A stretch of DNA of 34,001 nucleotides from a virus, in IMG/VR virus record IMGVR_UViG_3300032291_002455, positions 1 through 34,001 of that record; one strand, 5' to 3'. The notes under the pieces were generated by a model. That model saw nothing but the letters and a program-made list of their open reading frames with translations. It was not told the DNA's origin and searched no databases. How positions within the stretch are numbered: the first letter of the stretch is position 1; each line of letters opens with the position of its first letter. This document shows, piece after piece, positions 7,223 to 14,297 of this stretch. A program made the translations under genes and the position numbers.

Positions 7223-7269
7223 TTGACAAATCCCAAAAATCGCTTTAGGATATGTTCCATATCCTAAAG
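7223..7269 (+). promoter_or_regulatory. Sigma-70-type promoter with a 27-bp palindrome over the -10
   Basis: TTGACA (7223-7228), a 17-base spacer and TAGGAT (7246-7251). A perfect inverted repeat with 12-base arms, CTTTAGGATATG / CATATCCTAAAG around TTC (7243-7269), covers the -10 and start site, as expected for a repressor operator. The next gene is 310 bases downstream. Confidence 0.75.
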
Positions 7270-7442
7270 TTACTTTGAATATAATTCGCCCGGAACCCCA
7301 GTAAACAAGCGGGAGGCGAATCCCGGCCTAAATAAAAACATAAGACGGCAAGCCCTTATGCTACACATTTCAAACGGTGGCGGGTGACTCAACGAAACGG
7401 CAAGCGTAAACGGGAACAACGGCAAGCGAAAAGACGGCAAGC

Positions 7443-7483
7443 CTGGGTGCCCACTTTTTCCATGCAGACGGTGTGCATGGAAG
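7443..7483. repeat. CCATGC hairpin family, copy 1
   Basis: CCACTTTTTCCATGC on the left pairs with GCATGGAA on the right. Shares its left arm (TGGGTG-CCACTTTTTCCATGC) with copies at 12.7, 16.9 and 23.5 kb. Confidence 0.7.
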
Positions 7484-7582
7484 AACGGCTAGCCTGGCGA
7501 ACGGCTTGCGTCTAACGGGTATAAGATAAATACATAACGGCGAGCGTAAACGGCGTGCCATAGGTATAGAAAGATAACGGAT

Positions 7583-7831
7583 ATGACATTTGACGACTGG
7601 GTAAAAATAGGATTTGATAACGGGTGGGTTGGTGCTCCTATATGCGAGACGCATGACGGCTTGCCTACAACAGAGGCTGAAGACAAAGAGTTTGACGAGG
7701 GTGGAGACCCTTGCATTCATATCTTGCGTTTGTATGACACTGTTGAGCAGAAATTAGAAATTGAAGAGAATCATTCGCCATCTGTGTGGCGTGCAACAAA
7801 CTCTGGACTGGGCGTTTCTGATTTAGGCTAA
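7583..7831 (+). CDS. Conserved phage hypothetical protein (82 aa)
   Basis: Starts MTFDDWVKIGFDNGWVG and contains CETHDGLPTTEAEDKEFDEG and CIHILRLYD. This combination recalls a small family seen in many actinobacteriophages, whose function is not known. Two cysteines and two histidines could bind a metal. An ACGGCTTGCC repeat falls inside the gene (at DGLP). No strong ribosome binding site is visible. Confidence 0.75.
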   Translation: MTFDDWVKIGFDNGWVGAPICETHDGLPTTEAEDKEFDEGGDPCIHILRLYDTVEQKLEIEENHSPSVWRATNSGLGVSDLG

Positions 7832-7840
7832 ATCCTAAAA

Positions 7841-7876
7841 TCATAGGTTTTGTAATGTTTTATGATAAACCTATGA
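7841..7876 (+). promoter_or_regulatory. Hairpin enclosing the start of the 77-aa gene
   Basis: TCATAGGTTT (7841-7850) and AAACCTATGA (7867-7876) are perfect 10-base inverted arms. The loop contains the ATG at 7855 and the right arm contains a second in-frame ATG (7873). It could hide the ribosome binding site and control translation. Confidence 0.55.
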
Positions 7877-8088
7877 GACACATAGAACTACACACAATCG
7901 AATCCTCTAAGGATGTCGCCATTGCTAATGAAGTTGGCCTGGAAATTTCTGGGGCGGAAACTTGCGAAGAATGCTTTGAGCAAGTTGGTGAAAGTCCAAT
8001 GAGTAAGAAGTTCGCCCCCTTTGTTCTTGCCCTAGATGACGAGGCAGAGTGGGTCGTTTGCTTCGAGTGTGCGTCTCCCATCCTCTAA
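7855..8088 (+). CDS. Small hypothetical protein with CxxC (77 aa)
   Basis: Starts at 7855 with AGG seven bases upstream; an ATG at 7873 (MRHIELH) is a possible alternative. The protein contains CEECFEQVGESP and a later CFEC, so one zinc site of the CxxC...CxxC type is likely. The fold would be zinc-ribbon-like. A long hairpin terminator follows directly. Confidence 0.7.
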   Translation: MFYDKPMRHIELHTIESSKDVAIANEVGLEISGAETCEECFEQVGESPMSKKFAPFVLALDDEAEWVVCFECASPIL

Positions 8089-8100
8089 CATCCATCTAGC

Positions 8101-8176
8101 AACCAGGTTACCCTTTTTTCCATGCACGCATGGTTTCCATGCTGACGCATGGAAAAACAGGGGACCTGGTTTTTTG
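8101..8176 (+). terminator. Long palindrome with T-tail: CCATGC hairpin family, copy 2
   Basis: AACCAGGT-CCCTTTTTTCCATGC pairs with GCATGGAAAAACAGGGG-ACCTGGTT, arms of about 26 bases with few mismatches, followed by TTTTT. This is the most complete member of the dispersed hairpin family and should work as a terminator after the 77-aa gene. Confidence 0.8.
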
Positions 8177-8233
8177 CTTCCTCCCGGCTTCGCCCCTCTC
8201 TTTCTTATGCTTTTCCAGGGGACACCCTGAAGC

Positions 8234-8297
8234 GTTCGCTCACAGCGAACAAGATAATCTTGACATCTGGGAATAAATCTGGAATGATTTAGTTATA
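8234..8297 (+). promoter_or_regulatory. ClgR-box-like palindrome plus sigma-R/H-type promoter P1
   Basis: GTTCGCT-CAC-AGCGAAC (8234-8250) is a perfect palindrome that contains CGCTCACAGCG, matching the CGCYNANRGCG core of ClgR sites as I recall it. GGGAAT (8269-8274), 17 bases and GTTATA (8292-8297) follow. The palindrome centre is 50 bases before the GTT. TTGACA at 8260 precedes the GGGAAT. Confidence 0.8.
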
Positions 8298-8303
8298 GAT
8301 AGT

Positions 8304-8354
8304 ATGAACCAAATAGAAACACCCCAGAAAAAAGATTTCCAAAACCAGGAATAA
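8304..8354 (+). CDS. Possible leaderless 16-aa peptide
   Basis: The ATG lies 12 bases after the GTT of promoter P1, where the transcript should begin, so it would be a leaderless ORF of 16 codons (MNQIETPQKKDFQNQE). It runs into the second GGAAT element. It may be a leader peptide or chance. Confidence 0.3.
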   Translation: MNQIETPQKKDFQNQE

Positions 8355-8376
8355 ATCTGGAAGAAGTTTGGTTCTA
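8347..8376 (+). promoter_or_regulatory. Degenerate sigma-R/H-type promoter P1b
   Basis: AGGAAT, 18 bases, GTTCTA. The stretch CAGGAATAAATCTGGAA repeats the P1 -35 area (GGGAATAAATCTGGAA), suggesting a local duplication. Confidence 0.45.
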
Positions 8377-8433
8377 CTTATTACAACTGAATAAAAAGTC
8401 AAGGACACGCCAAAAAAAGTTTTTGAAATGAAC

Positions 8434-8463
8434 TTGACAAGTGTAAGACCCTGTGCTTATACT
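8434..8463 (+). promoter_or_regulatory. Sigma-70-type promoter for the AAA/VWA operon
   Basis: TTGACA (8434-8439), 18 bases, TATACT (8458-8463). Start site about 8470, roughly 36 bases before the GTG at 8506. Confidence 0.85.
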
Positions 8464-8505
8464 TTCTAATACCAAATACAAATGCGTAAATTACAAGGAG
8501 ACCAA

Positions 8506-9033
8506 GTGAACGCAAAGACAGAAAAAGACTGTGCTGGCAAAGCACTTTACCTAGAGTTCCGTAAAGAGAACTACACCTACCAAATGATTGCCACTCCACC
8601 TGCAATAGATGTGGATGGCAACTTCATCCCTGCGTGTGCTATGGAGAGAAGACTCTCTTCTTATCACCCACGCAAGAACTGGAACTTTACCAGCGTTCCT
8701 GTGAACGACTCATTCAAGATTGAGCGTGATGCAAGTGGCGATTTCTCACAGATAGATTTGACATCTGCTGGCGAGATTGGTGCTCTTCACATTCAGCGTT
8801 TGTTCGCTCGCACCATTGACTCTCTATTCCACAGAGGTTGGACTTTGTTCAAGCAACCTGTGGCAGTAGAAGTAACTTACAAGGACTTGGCAACAATCAA
8901 GTCTGGTAAGACATCCAATGACCTTGTTAGGCGTATCGAGCGTTCTCGCAAGCACTTTGGATTCCCGGAAGAACTCTTCGACCAACCAGTCGTTGAGCCA
9001 AGTCCAACAATCATACTGACACCAGTAGTCTAA
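8506..9033 (+). CDS. Conserved-looking hypothetical protein upstream of AAA+/VWA pair (175 aa)
   Basis: The GTG at 8506 follows AAGGAG (8495-8500), so it is preferred to an upstream in-frame ATG at 8482. The protein is soluble and mixed alpha/beta, with a single cysteine cluster neither dense nor paired. I do not recognise a domain. It ends 15 bases before the AAA+ ATPase and shares its promoter, so it probably acts with the ATPase and the VWA protein, perhaps as a substrate or adaptor. This link is inferred from the operon only. Confidence 0.75.
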   Translation: MNAKTEKDCAGKALYLEFRKENYTYQMIATPPAIDVDGNFIPACAMERRLSSYHPRKNWNFTSVPVNDSFKIERDASGDFSQIDLTSAGEIGALHIQRLFARTIDSLFHRGWTLFKQPVAVEVTYKDLATIKSGKTSNDLVRRIERSRKHFGFPEELFDQPVVEPSPTIILTPVV

Positions 9034-9048
9034 GAATAGGAGACCATT

Positions 9049-10080
9049 ATGACTACAATCAACCCAACACCAATCCAGCAAGCAGTTGCTTGGACACGAG
9101 ACCAAGTTAGACTGCACCCAAATCTGCCAGAACTATTAAACGCAGTCGTGGGTCAAACTCTAAACTCGGTTTCTGCATCAGACCTTAACCTTGTATTTGA
9201 CGAGGCAACTGGTAAAGCAGTTATTCGTAATCGTGATGCAAATCCAGTTAGGAAAATTATGAACGCAGTCGATGCTCTCGCTGGCGAAAGTTTTTACCTG
9301 CGACCAAATGGTCACAAGTATTACACTCGCTCGTGGGGTCAGCACACTGATGTTGAAGTTGTTCGCAACCAAAGAACCAGTGAGCGTGGAAAGTCAATCC
9401 TGCTCTATGGTGCTCCGGGAACTGGCAAGACTGCTATGTTCGAGGGTGCGTTTGGTGACGACCTAATCACAGTTCTTGGAACTGGCGACACCGAAGTTGG
9501 CGACCTAGTTGGTGGCTATGTTCAGACTGTCTCTGGTGGTTTCGAGTGGGTGGATGGGCCGCTAGTTCAGGCAGCAGAACAAGGTAAGGTCTTACTAATC
9601 GACGAGATTGGTCTGATTGACCCTAAGGTTCTTTCAGTTGTCTATGGACTTATGGATGGTCGTAAAGAACTCAAAGTAACTGCAAACCCTGAACGAGCAA
9701 TCGTTAAGGCTCAACCCGGTTTCTTTGTGGTTGCTGCGACTAACCCTAACGCTCCCGGTGTAAATCTTTCAGAGGCACTTCTATCTCGCTTTGGTATTCA
9801 AGCAGAAATGACTACTGATTGGTCACTAGCCAAGAAGTTAGGCGTTCCAGCACAAGCAGTAACTTGTGCACAGAACCTGTTCAAAAAGCAACAGTCTGAT
9901 GAGGTCAACTGGTCTCCACAGATGCGTGAACTTTTGGACTTCCGTGACATCGCAGAAGACTTGGGAACTGAATGGGCTGTAAGCAATCTAATTGCTCAAG
10001 CACCATTCGAGGACAGAGCGATTGTCGCAGATGTATTTACTCGTGTCTTTGGCACAGAGTTCAAGCCAGCCAAAATCTAG
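9049..10080 (+). CDS. AAA+ ATPase of the MoxR/CobS-like type
   Basis: Hydrolyses ATP to remodel a partner, usually together with a VWA protein. Walker A is GAPGTGKT (121-128), Walker B VLLIDE (181-186), sensor 1 is the asparagine in ATNPN (near 232), and EALLSRF (242-248) provides the arginine finger. This order and the ATNPNAPG motif fit MoxR, CbbQ and CobS relatives. The first 100 residues are specific to this protein. In cells CobS works with CobT in cobalt insertion, and similar pairs occur in phages under the name cobaltochelatase, without proof of that activity. The next gene encodes the VWA partner. RBS AGGAGA lies upstream. Confidence 0.9.
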   Translation: MTTINPTPIQQAVAWTRDQVRLHPNLPELLNAVVGQTLNSVSASDLNLVFDEATGKAVIRNRDANPVRKIMNAVDALAGESFYLRPNGHKYYTRSWGQHTDVEVVRNQRTSERGKSILLYGAPGTGKTAMFEGAFGDDLITVLGTGDTEVGDLVGGYVQTVSGGFEWVDGPLVQAAEQGKVLLIDEIGLIDPKVLSVVYGLMDGRKELKVTANPERAIVKAQPGFFVVAATNPNAPGVNLSEALLSRFGIQAEMTTDWSLAKKLGVPAQAVTCAQNLFKKQQSDEVNWSPQMRELLDFRDIAEDLGTEWAVSNLIAQAPFEDRAIVADVFTRVFGTEFKPAKI

Positions 10081-10167
10081 GTCTCCCAAACAGAGATTTT
10101 GGCTAAAGGGAGGGAGTGGGTCGACACAATCCCCACTCTCTCCACCCCAAAACTTTTTCAGAAACTT

Positions 10168-10197
10168 GGGAATAAATGTTGACTATTCGCAGTTATA
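10168..10197 (+). promoter_or_regulatory. Sigma-R/H-type promoter P2
   Basis: GGGAAT, 18 bases, GTTATA, about 37 bases before the VWA gene. A sigma-70-like TTGACT-N16-TATACA overlaps it (about 10179-10206), so the promoter may be read by two sigma factors. No ClgR-like palindrome lies upstream. Confidence 0.7.
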
Positions 10198-10234
10198 CCC
10201 TATACAATAGATACATAACCCCGAAAGGACTCAA

Positions 10235-12112
10235 ATGAGCCACTACAAATTAGATACTAAGCCAGTAGGTCGCACGCACTATGACTGGCTAGGCGTTGGT
10301 GCTAGCGTTGGAAAACTGGTCAACCAGTGGTCGCTACGCAACGACCTAGTTGTTGGTCTGGTCGAAGAGACCACCATTGGTGCACCTGCTTGTTTCAACC
10401 CTGCCAGTGCCGAGATTGAAGTTTGCATCAGCAAAGCATTTGGCGTTGGCGTTACTGCTAAAGAAGTTGGTGAACTTACCCAGCGTAAGAACCAACTAAA
10501 GAACGCTGTTGCTACTGGTGCGATTTACCACGAGGCACTTCACGCTCGTGTTTCACGCTGGTCATTAGAGCAAGCAGCCAAAGACCTAACTCCAAGAGAG
10601 TTGCGTTTCATGCACTCTATGGAAGAGTCTCGCATTGAGTTCTGGGGTTGCAAGTATGTTCCACAGAACAGAACCCTACTTCGTGCTTGTGCGATTGAGA
10701 TTGTTATGGGCGACCTAGAATCTCACATTGAAAATGTTTCTAAGGTTGATGCCGCTGCGAACCTTGCGTTGCTAACTTTGGCTCGTGTTGATGCTGGCGT
10801 TCTTGACGAGAGAGACATTGTTGACTCTGTTCAAAAAATCCTTACCGAAGTTTTGAGCGAAGAAGTTATTTCTAAGTTGCGTGCTATCTGGAAAGATTTC
10901 CAGAACCACCAAGACCACGCTAACGCTCTTCCACTTTACGACCTAACTCGTGAGTTCCTAAAAGTTCTAGACGAGCGTAAAGAAGAGACTGGCGAAGAGT
11001 CTGGCGAAGAGCCGGGCGAGGGCGATTGCTCAAAGCCGGGTGGAGAGCCGGGAACTCCTAATGGTTCTGGCAAGGGCAACCCAACACCAGAACAGATTAA
11101 AGAGTTCAAGGACTTTATCGAAAAGGTCAAGGATGCTATCCAAGACATTAAAGAGCAAGTTCAGATTGCGAACCAGACTGACCTAGATGATGAAATCGAT
11201 TCAGAAGAACGCAAAGAAGAAGTTGCTGCTCGTGAGCAAAAAGCAAATCAGCAGAAAGAAAACAAAAAAGAATCTAACAAGGTTTTTGAAAACACTGGAA
11301 CTGATTCTCACATCACTACTGCTGGAACTCGTTCACACCTAGTTGAGTCTCGCAACCCAACTGGCGATGAAGTTGCTAGTGCGAATCGAATCGCTAACGC
11401 TCTGCGTAAAGCAAAGTATCGTGAGCGTTCACAGACTCGCATTGGTAGCGTTGTTCCACCGGGGCGTTTGCGTTCTCGTGCTGTTGTTCAAGGTCAAGCA
11501 CAAAAGGCTCGTGGTATCTTTACACCAGTCGAGGCTTGGAGAACTACTAAGCGTAAGACCACAGAAGACCCAACGCTGAATGTTGGCATTATGGTTGACA
11601 TCTCTGGTTCTATGCGACCAGCAATGACACCAATGGCGATTACTGCTTGGGTTATGAGTGAGGCTGTTCACAGAGTTCAAGGTAAATCAGCAATGGTTTA
11701 CTACGGTCAGGATGTATTCGCACCACTAAAGCCGGGACAGCGTTTGAGCAAGGTCAACACTTTCACTGCGAACGATTCTACGGAAGAGTTTGACAGAGCG
11801 TTAAAGGCTCTAGACGGTGGCTTGGGTATCACTCACGCTGACGGTGCTAAGTTGCTTGTAATCGTGTCTGACGGTCATTACCGAGCAGACCAGAAAGCAA
11901 AGGCACGCAAGATGCTGAAAGAGGCTGACCGTAATGGCGTGGCTATCTTGTGGCTAACCTTTGACGGTAAAGTCGCTGAACCGACTGAACTGTTGAGTGG
12001 AACTGCTGGCAAGGTTGTATCGCTGGCGAGCAACGAATCACCGACCAGAGCATCACAGGTTATCGGCGAGACCGCAGCCAAAGTTCTATCGGCTATCGGT
12101 TCAAGGGTCTAA
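10235..12112 (+). CDS. CobT-like protein: HExxH metallopeptidase-like domain plus VWA domain (625 aa)
   Basis: Partner of the upstream AAA+ ATPase. Residues 96-107 read GAIYHEALHARV, containing HEALH, an HExxH zinc motif, followed by a conserved-looking MEESRIE (129-135) that could give the third ligand. An acidic and G/P-rich linker spans about 246-345 (EETGEESGEEPGEG). The C-terminal VWA domain has an intact MIDAS motif DISGSM (455-460) and VIVSDGHYR further on. This layout, peptidase-like domain then acidic linker then VWA, is known in CobT and DUF2201-type proteins. The start is supported by GAAAGGA. Its biological target in the phage cycle is unknown; true cobalt chelation is doubtful without other cobalamin genes. 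Confidence 0.9.
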   Translation: MSHYKLDTKPVGRTHYDWLGVGASVGKLVNQWSLRNDLVVGLVEETTIGAPACFNPASAEIEVCISKAFGVGVTAKEVGELTQRKNQLKNAVATGAIYHEALHARVSRWSLEQAAKDLTPRELRFMHSMEESRIEFWGCKYVPQNRTLLRACAIEIVMGDLESHIENVSKVDAAANLALLTLARVDAGVLDERDIVDSVQKILTEVLSEEVISKLRAIWKDFQNHQDHANALPLYDLTREFLKVLDERKEETGEESGEEPGEGDCSKPGGEPGTPNGSGKGNPTPEQIKEFKDFIEKVKDAIQDIKEQVQIANQTDLDDEIDSEERKEEVAAREQKANQQKENKKESNKVFENTGTDSHITTAGTRSHLVESRNPTGDEVASANRIANALRKAKYRERSQTRIGSVVPPGRLRSRAVVQGQAQKARGIFTPVEAWRTTKRKTTEDPTLNVGIMVDISGSMRPAMTPMAITAWVMSEAVHRVQGKSAMVYYGQDVFAPLKPGQRLSKVNTFTANDSTEEFDRALKALDGGLGITHADGAKLLVIVSDGHYRADQKAKARKMLKEADRNGVAILWLTFDGKVAEPTELLSGTAGKVVSLASNESPTRASQVIGETAAKVLSAIGSRV

Positions 12113-12220
12113 CGGCTCGTGTAGGGGTCGGCTTGCTAAACGGCAAGCCTATCCCTATAATAAATAACGGCAAGCCTAACGGCTCGCCTAAACGACAAAG
12201 AGACGGCAAGCGTAATAGCG
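12112..12220 (+). repeat. ACGGCNNGC repeat island 2
   Basis: Five to six copies in 110 bases, near 12112, 12138, 12167, 12179 and 12203, all in the same orientation (AACGGCAAGCC, AACGGCTCGCC, GACGGCAAGCG). They fill the gap between the VWA gene and the next gene. Confidence 0.85.
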
Positions 12221-12241
12221 TGCCAGATAAGGAGACTCACG

Positions 12242-12652
12242 GTGGGTCAGTATCACAGATTAGTAAACATAGATAAGCAAGAGGTCGTAGACCCTCACGG
12301 CTTGGGTCTAGGCTCAAAGCAATGGGAGAACCAAGTTGGATGCGAGGGCTCGTTAGCAGATGCTATGTATGTCCTCACAATGACAAGTGCCAGTGCTGGT
12401 GGTGGAGATTTGCCACTCACAGACATCTCTGGTCGTTGGTGTGGAGATAGAGTTCTGATTGTAGGAGACTACACAGAGGCAGATGCAGTTCCAGGATTCA
12501 CTGGGGCTGATGCGATTTATCAACTCTCCACGACTCCACAATACAAAGACATTACTGGCGAAGTGCGTGAGGCGTTCTCCAAAATCTTTGAGATTGCTTA
12601 TGTCCAAGAGAACATTGGCAGTCATACATTCTGGAACAGAACCCTCGTCTAG
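12242..12652 (+). CDS. Conserved hypothetical protein, GQYHRLVN family (136 aa)
   Basis: GTG start with AAGGAG upstream. It begins MGQYHRLVNIDKQEVVDPHGLG, which recalls a small family seen in phages and actinobacterial genomes with GQYHR at the N-terminus and no known function. CGDRVLIVGDYTEAD and HTFWNRTLV are further landmarks. Terminated 15 bases downstream. It may be read from the VWA operon through the repeat island, as no promoter is seen in between. Confidence 0.8.
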   Translation: MGQYHRLVNIDKQEVVDPHGLGLGSKQWENQVGCEGSLADAMYVLTMTSASAGGGDLPLTDISGRWCGDRVLIVGDYTEADAVPGFTGADAIYQLSTTPQYKDITGEVREAFSKIFEIAYVQENIGSHTFWNRTLV

Positions 12653-12666
12653 CCTCTAAATAAAAT

Positions 12667-12694
12667 AATCCCCTGCAAGTCAGGGGATTTTTTA
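12667..12694 (+). terminator. Intrinsic terminator
   Basis: AATCCCCTG, five-base loop, CAGGGGATT, then TTTT. Directly follows the 136-aa gene. Confidence 0.9.
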
Positions 12695-12707
12695 TGCCCG
12701 AAAAATA

Positions 12708-12772
12708 GGGTGTCCACTTTTTCCATGCACGAATGTTTGTTCCATGCTTCGCATGGAAAAACATAAGACCTG
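12708..12772. repeat. CCATGC hairpin family, copy 3
   Basis: Left arm GGGTGTCCACTTTTTCCATGC, right arm GCATGGAAAAAC followed by ATAAGACCTG. An inner CCATGCTTCGCATGG hairpin is also present. It is placed between a terminator and the ClgR-box promoter P3. Confidence 0.8.
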
Positions 12773-12807
12773 CCAGCCCCTTATGCTTTTTCTTCCCTCT
12801 CGCCTTC

Positions 12808-12871
12808 GTTCGCTAGGGGCGAACAAGAAATCTTGACAATCAGGAATGAAATGCCATACGCTTAGGTTATA
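12808..12871 (+). promoter_or_regulatory. ClgR-box-like palindrome plus sigma-R/H-type promoter P3
   Basis: GTTCGCTAGGGGCGAAC (12808-12824), then AGGAAT (12842-12847), 18 bases, GTTATA (12866-12871). Palindrome centre to GTT is 50 bases. TTGACA at 12833. Confidence 0.75.
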
Positions 12872-12904
12872 GTTAGAGTAATGACAAAACGATTGGAGAC
12901 CAAA

Positions 12905-13186
12905 ATGGAATACTCAACACTTTTCCCAACAGTAGTTCTAGTTGCTCGCTCTCAGGGCGAGCGTGGGCAGTATGGTGGCAGAAAGGCTTACAAGATTTAT
13001 GTAAGAGCAGTATCAGAAAATAGTTGGTGCGTTTTTATGTCTTGGGGCAAAGAAGAAATGCCTAACTCTTGGATGGGCAGTGAAAAGATTTTTGCCACAG
13101 AGCAGAAAGCAGTTCAGTTTGCTTGGGACAAGTTCTACGAGAAGATTGACAAAGGCTACACAGAACGAGTGTTCGAAACTAATTAA
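12905..13186 (+). CDS. WGR-like domain protein (93 aa)
   Basis: I choose the ATG at 12905, with TTGGAGA at 12893-12899; an ATG at 12881, 15 bases after the promoter GTT, would give eight more residues from a nearly leaderless message. The pattern YKIYVRAVSENSW, FMSWGKEE and then AVQFAWDKFYEKIDKGY resembles a WGR domain, in which a W-G-R/K motif is followed by a helix ending in K-x-x-KGY. WGR domains bind nucleic acid in PARP-type proteins and occur alone in bacteria and phages. The match is by eye and partial. Confidence 0.65.
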   Translation: MEYSTLFPTVVLVARSQGERGQYGGRKAYKIYVRAVSENSWCVFMSWGKEEMPNSWMGSEKIFATEQKAVQFAWDKFYEKIDKGYTERVFETN

Positions 13187-13194
13187 AAATAAAC

Positions 13195-13233
13195 TTGACA
13201 TTCGGGAATAAATCCTGAACAATAGTAGTTATA
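13195..13233 (+). promoter_or_regulatory. Sigma-R/H-type promoter P4
   Basis: TTGACA (13195-13200), then GGGAAT (13204-13209), 18 bases, GTTATA (13228-13233). No palindrome of the ClgR type upstream. Confidence 0.8.
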
Positions 13234-13267
13234 GTTATTATAGAAGTTCTTTTGAAAGGAGAACAAA

Positions 13268-13504
13268 ATGGCTGAACAAATCATCACTCAGTTAATCAAG
13301 GTAAGCGAGCACCCAGATAATCTGGCTGGCTGGATTGCCGAAGATGGCTCTTATGGTATGTGCGACATACTCGTATTCAACGAGAGCGACCTACAAGAAG
13401 AGCACTGGCAGATTTTCAATGAACTCGGAGACAACGAGAGATTTGCTTTTGTCAAAGCAGTAATAAACAAAGAAGACCTATCACAATGGGAAGAGCAGGT
13501 ATAA
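13268..13504 (+). CDS. Acidic hypothetical protein (78 aa)
   Basis: GAAAGGAGAACAAA precedes the ATG. The protein starts MAEQIITQLIKVSEHPDNLAGW, is acidic and helical toward its end, and has no recognised domain. It is followed at once by a zinc-ribbon gene, and both are read from promoter P4. Confidence 0.75.
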   Translation: MAEQIITQLIKVSEHPDNLAGWIAEDGSYGMCDILVFNESDLQEEHWQIFNELGDNERFAFVKAVINKEDLSQWEEQV

Positions 13505-13506
13505 AA

Positions 13507-13797
13507 ATGAGCGAACAGTTCAAGTGCCCTACTTGTAGTGGCTACATCCCTAACAACGAAAACATTGGTGCTTACGCTGGTGCTATCTCACGCAAGGACA
13601 ACAAGACAGAAATCTGTTCTGCGTGTGGCACTAAGGAGGCTATGGAAGATTTCTTCGGAGTTCAGGAAGAAGTAGTCTGCCCTCAGTGCGACGAGCCAAC
13701 TTCAAAAGAGGCTCTTGCTCAGTGGGAGATGTGCCACGACTGCGACAATCAAATGTGTGTCAAGTGTGGAGAAATCGACTGCGACCACGAAGTTTAA
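13507..13797 (+). CDS. Multi-CxxC zinc-ribbon protein (96 aa)
   Basis: Starts MSEQFKCPTCSGYIP. Five CxxC pairs are present (CPTC, CSAC, CPQC, CHDC, CVKC) plus CDHE at the end, enough for two or three zinc ions. ICSACGTKEAMEDFFG matches a motif common in small phage zinc proteins, where CxxC is followed by a G-x-x-EA segment. A role in binding nucleic acid or protein is likely but not shown. The alternative start at 13486 overlaps the previous gene and is less well supported. Confidence 0.8.
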   Translation: MSEQFKCPTCSGYIPNNENIGAYAGAISRKDNKTEICSACGTKEAMEDFFGVQEEVVCPQCDEPTSKEALAQWEMCHDCDNQMCVKCGEIDCDHEV

Positions 13798-13816
13798 AAA
13801 CTTAGGCGTGTTGGGC

Positions 13817-13846
13817 TTGACAAATGTCAGCCCAGCACCCTATACT
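13817..13846 (+). promoter_or_regulatory. Sigma-70-type promoter
   Basis: TTGACA, 18 bases, TATACT, about 43 bases before the next gene. The extended string CTTGACAAATGTCAG is repeated at the 24.4 kb promoter. Confidence 0.9.
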
Positions 13847-13888
13847 AAATAAGTAATAATAAAGTTCTCTTGAAAGGAGACCTGCCAA

Positions 13889-14296
13889 ATGGCAACTTAC
13901 TACGAATCAGCAAGAACCAACACTTTCTTGGTCAAGGACATGGAGGCGTTCAAAAACGAACTCGAAATGTTCAAGGCTCTTGAAGTGATTACCAGCGAGC
14001 ACGAAGACAAGACTTATGTTTGCTTGCTCAACAAAAACGAAAATGGATTTCCGTTCGAGGCGTATGACGACATTCTTGGAGAGTATGTCGAAATCGACTG
14101 GGAGGCAATCTTCGCTAAGCACTTACAGGATGATTCAGTAGCAATCATTATGGGTGCTGGTGCTGAGAAACTTCGCTACATTCATGGCTACGCCATTGCG
14201 TTCAACAACAAAGGTGAGACCAGAATGATTCACCTTACTGACATTTATAAGATTGCCGAAGAACTTGGCAAAGATGTAAAGAAAGCAGAATACTAA
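13889..14296 (+). CDS. Conserved phage hypothetical protein, MATYYESARTN type (135 aa)
   Basis: AAGGAG precedes the ATG. The N-terminus MATYYESARTNTFLVKD resembles a family that is widespread in phages and mobile elements and is thought to be a small globular alpha/beta protein; no biochemical role is established. EIDWEAIFAKHLQDDSVAIIMGAGAEKLRYIHGYA is the core. Separated by a single base from the next gene. Confidence 0.8.
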   Translation: MATYYESARTNTFLVKDMEAFKNELEMFKALEVITSEHEDKTYVCLLNKNENGFPFEAYDDILGEYVEIDWEAIFAKHLQDDSVAIIMGAGAEKLRYIHGYAIAFNNKGETRMIHLTDIYKIAEELGKDVKKAEY

Positions 14297-14297
14297 A

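Larger units (their letters stand above)
6344..7560 (+). repeat. ACGGCNNGC repeat island 1 (lysin gene and following gap)
   Basis: Copies of (A/G)ACGGC-NN-GC(C/G) all point the same way. Inside the lysin gene they occur near 6344, 6410, 6435, 6450, 6615, 6711 and 6812; in the gap near 7344, 7396, 7420, 7433, 7484, 7500, 7537 and 7550. One more lies at 7656 in the next gene. The two variable bases are AA, TA, TT, GA or GT. Confidence 0.85.
7097..7582. other. Gene-free region after the lysin
   Basis: These 486 bases contain no convincing gene. They hold the palindrome-covered promoter, a pair of GGCGAAT/ATTCGCC inverted arms (about 7283 and 7315), repeat island 1 and one member of the CCATGC hairpin family at 7443-7483. 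The long leader after the promoter is thus almost entirely repeats. Confidence 0.7.
8089..8505. other. Intergenic control region before the AAA/VWA operon
   Basis: Contains the palindromic terminator, a CTTATGCTTTT copy (about 8204), a ClgR-box-like palindrome with a GGGAAT promoter, a degenerate second GGAAT promoter, a 16-codon ORF and a sigma-70-type promoter. No larger gene is present. Confidence 0.75.

Noticed and set aside
8260-8297. TTGACA before GGGAAT as the -35 of a vegetative promoter with GTTATA as -10
   Set aside because: The distance from TTGACA to the TATA part is about 29 bases, too long; the constant distance is between GGGAAT and GTT.
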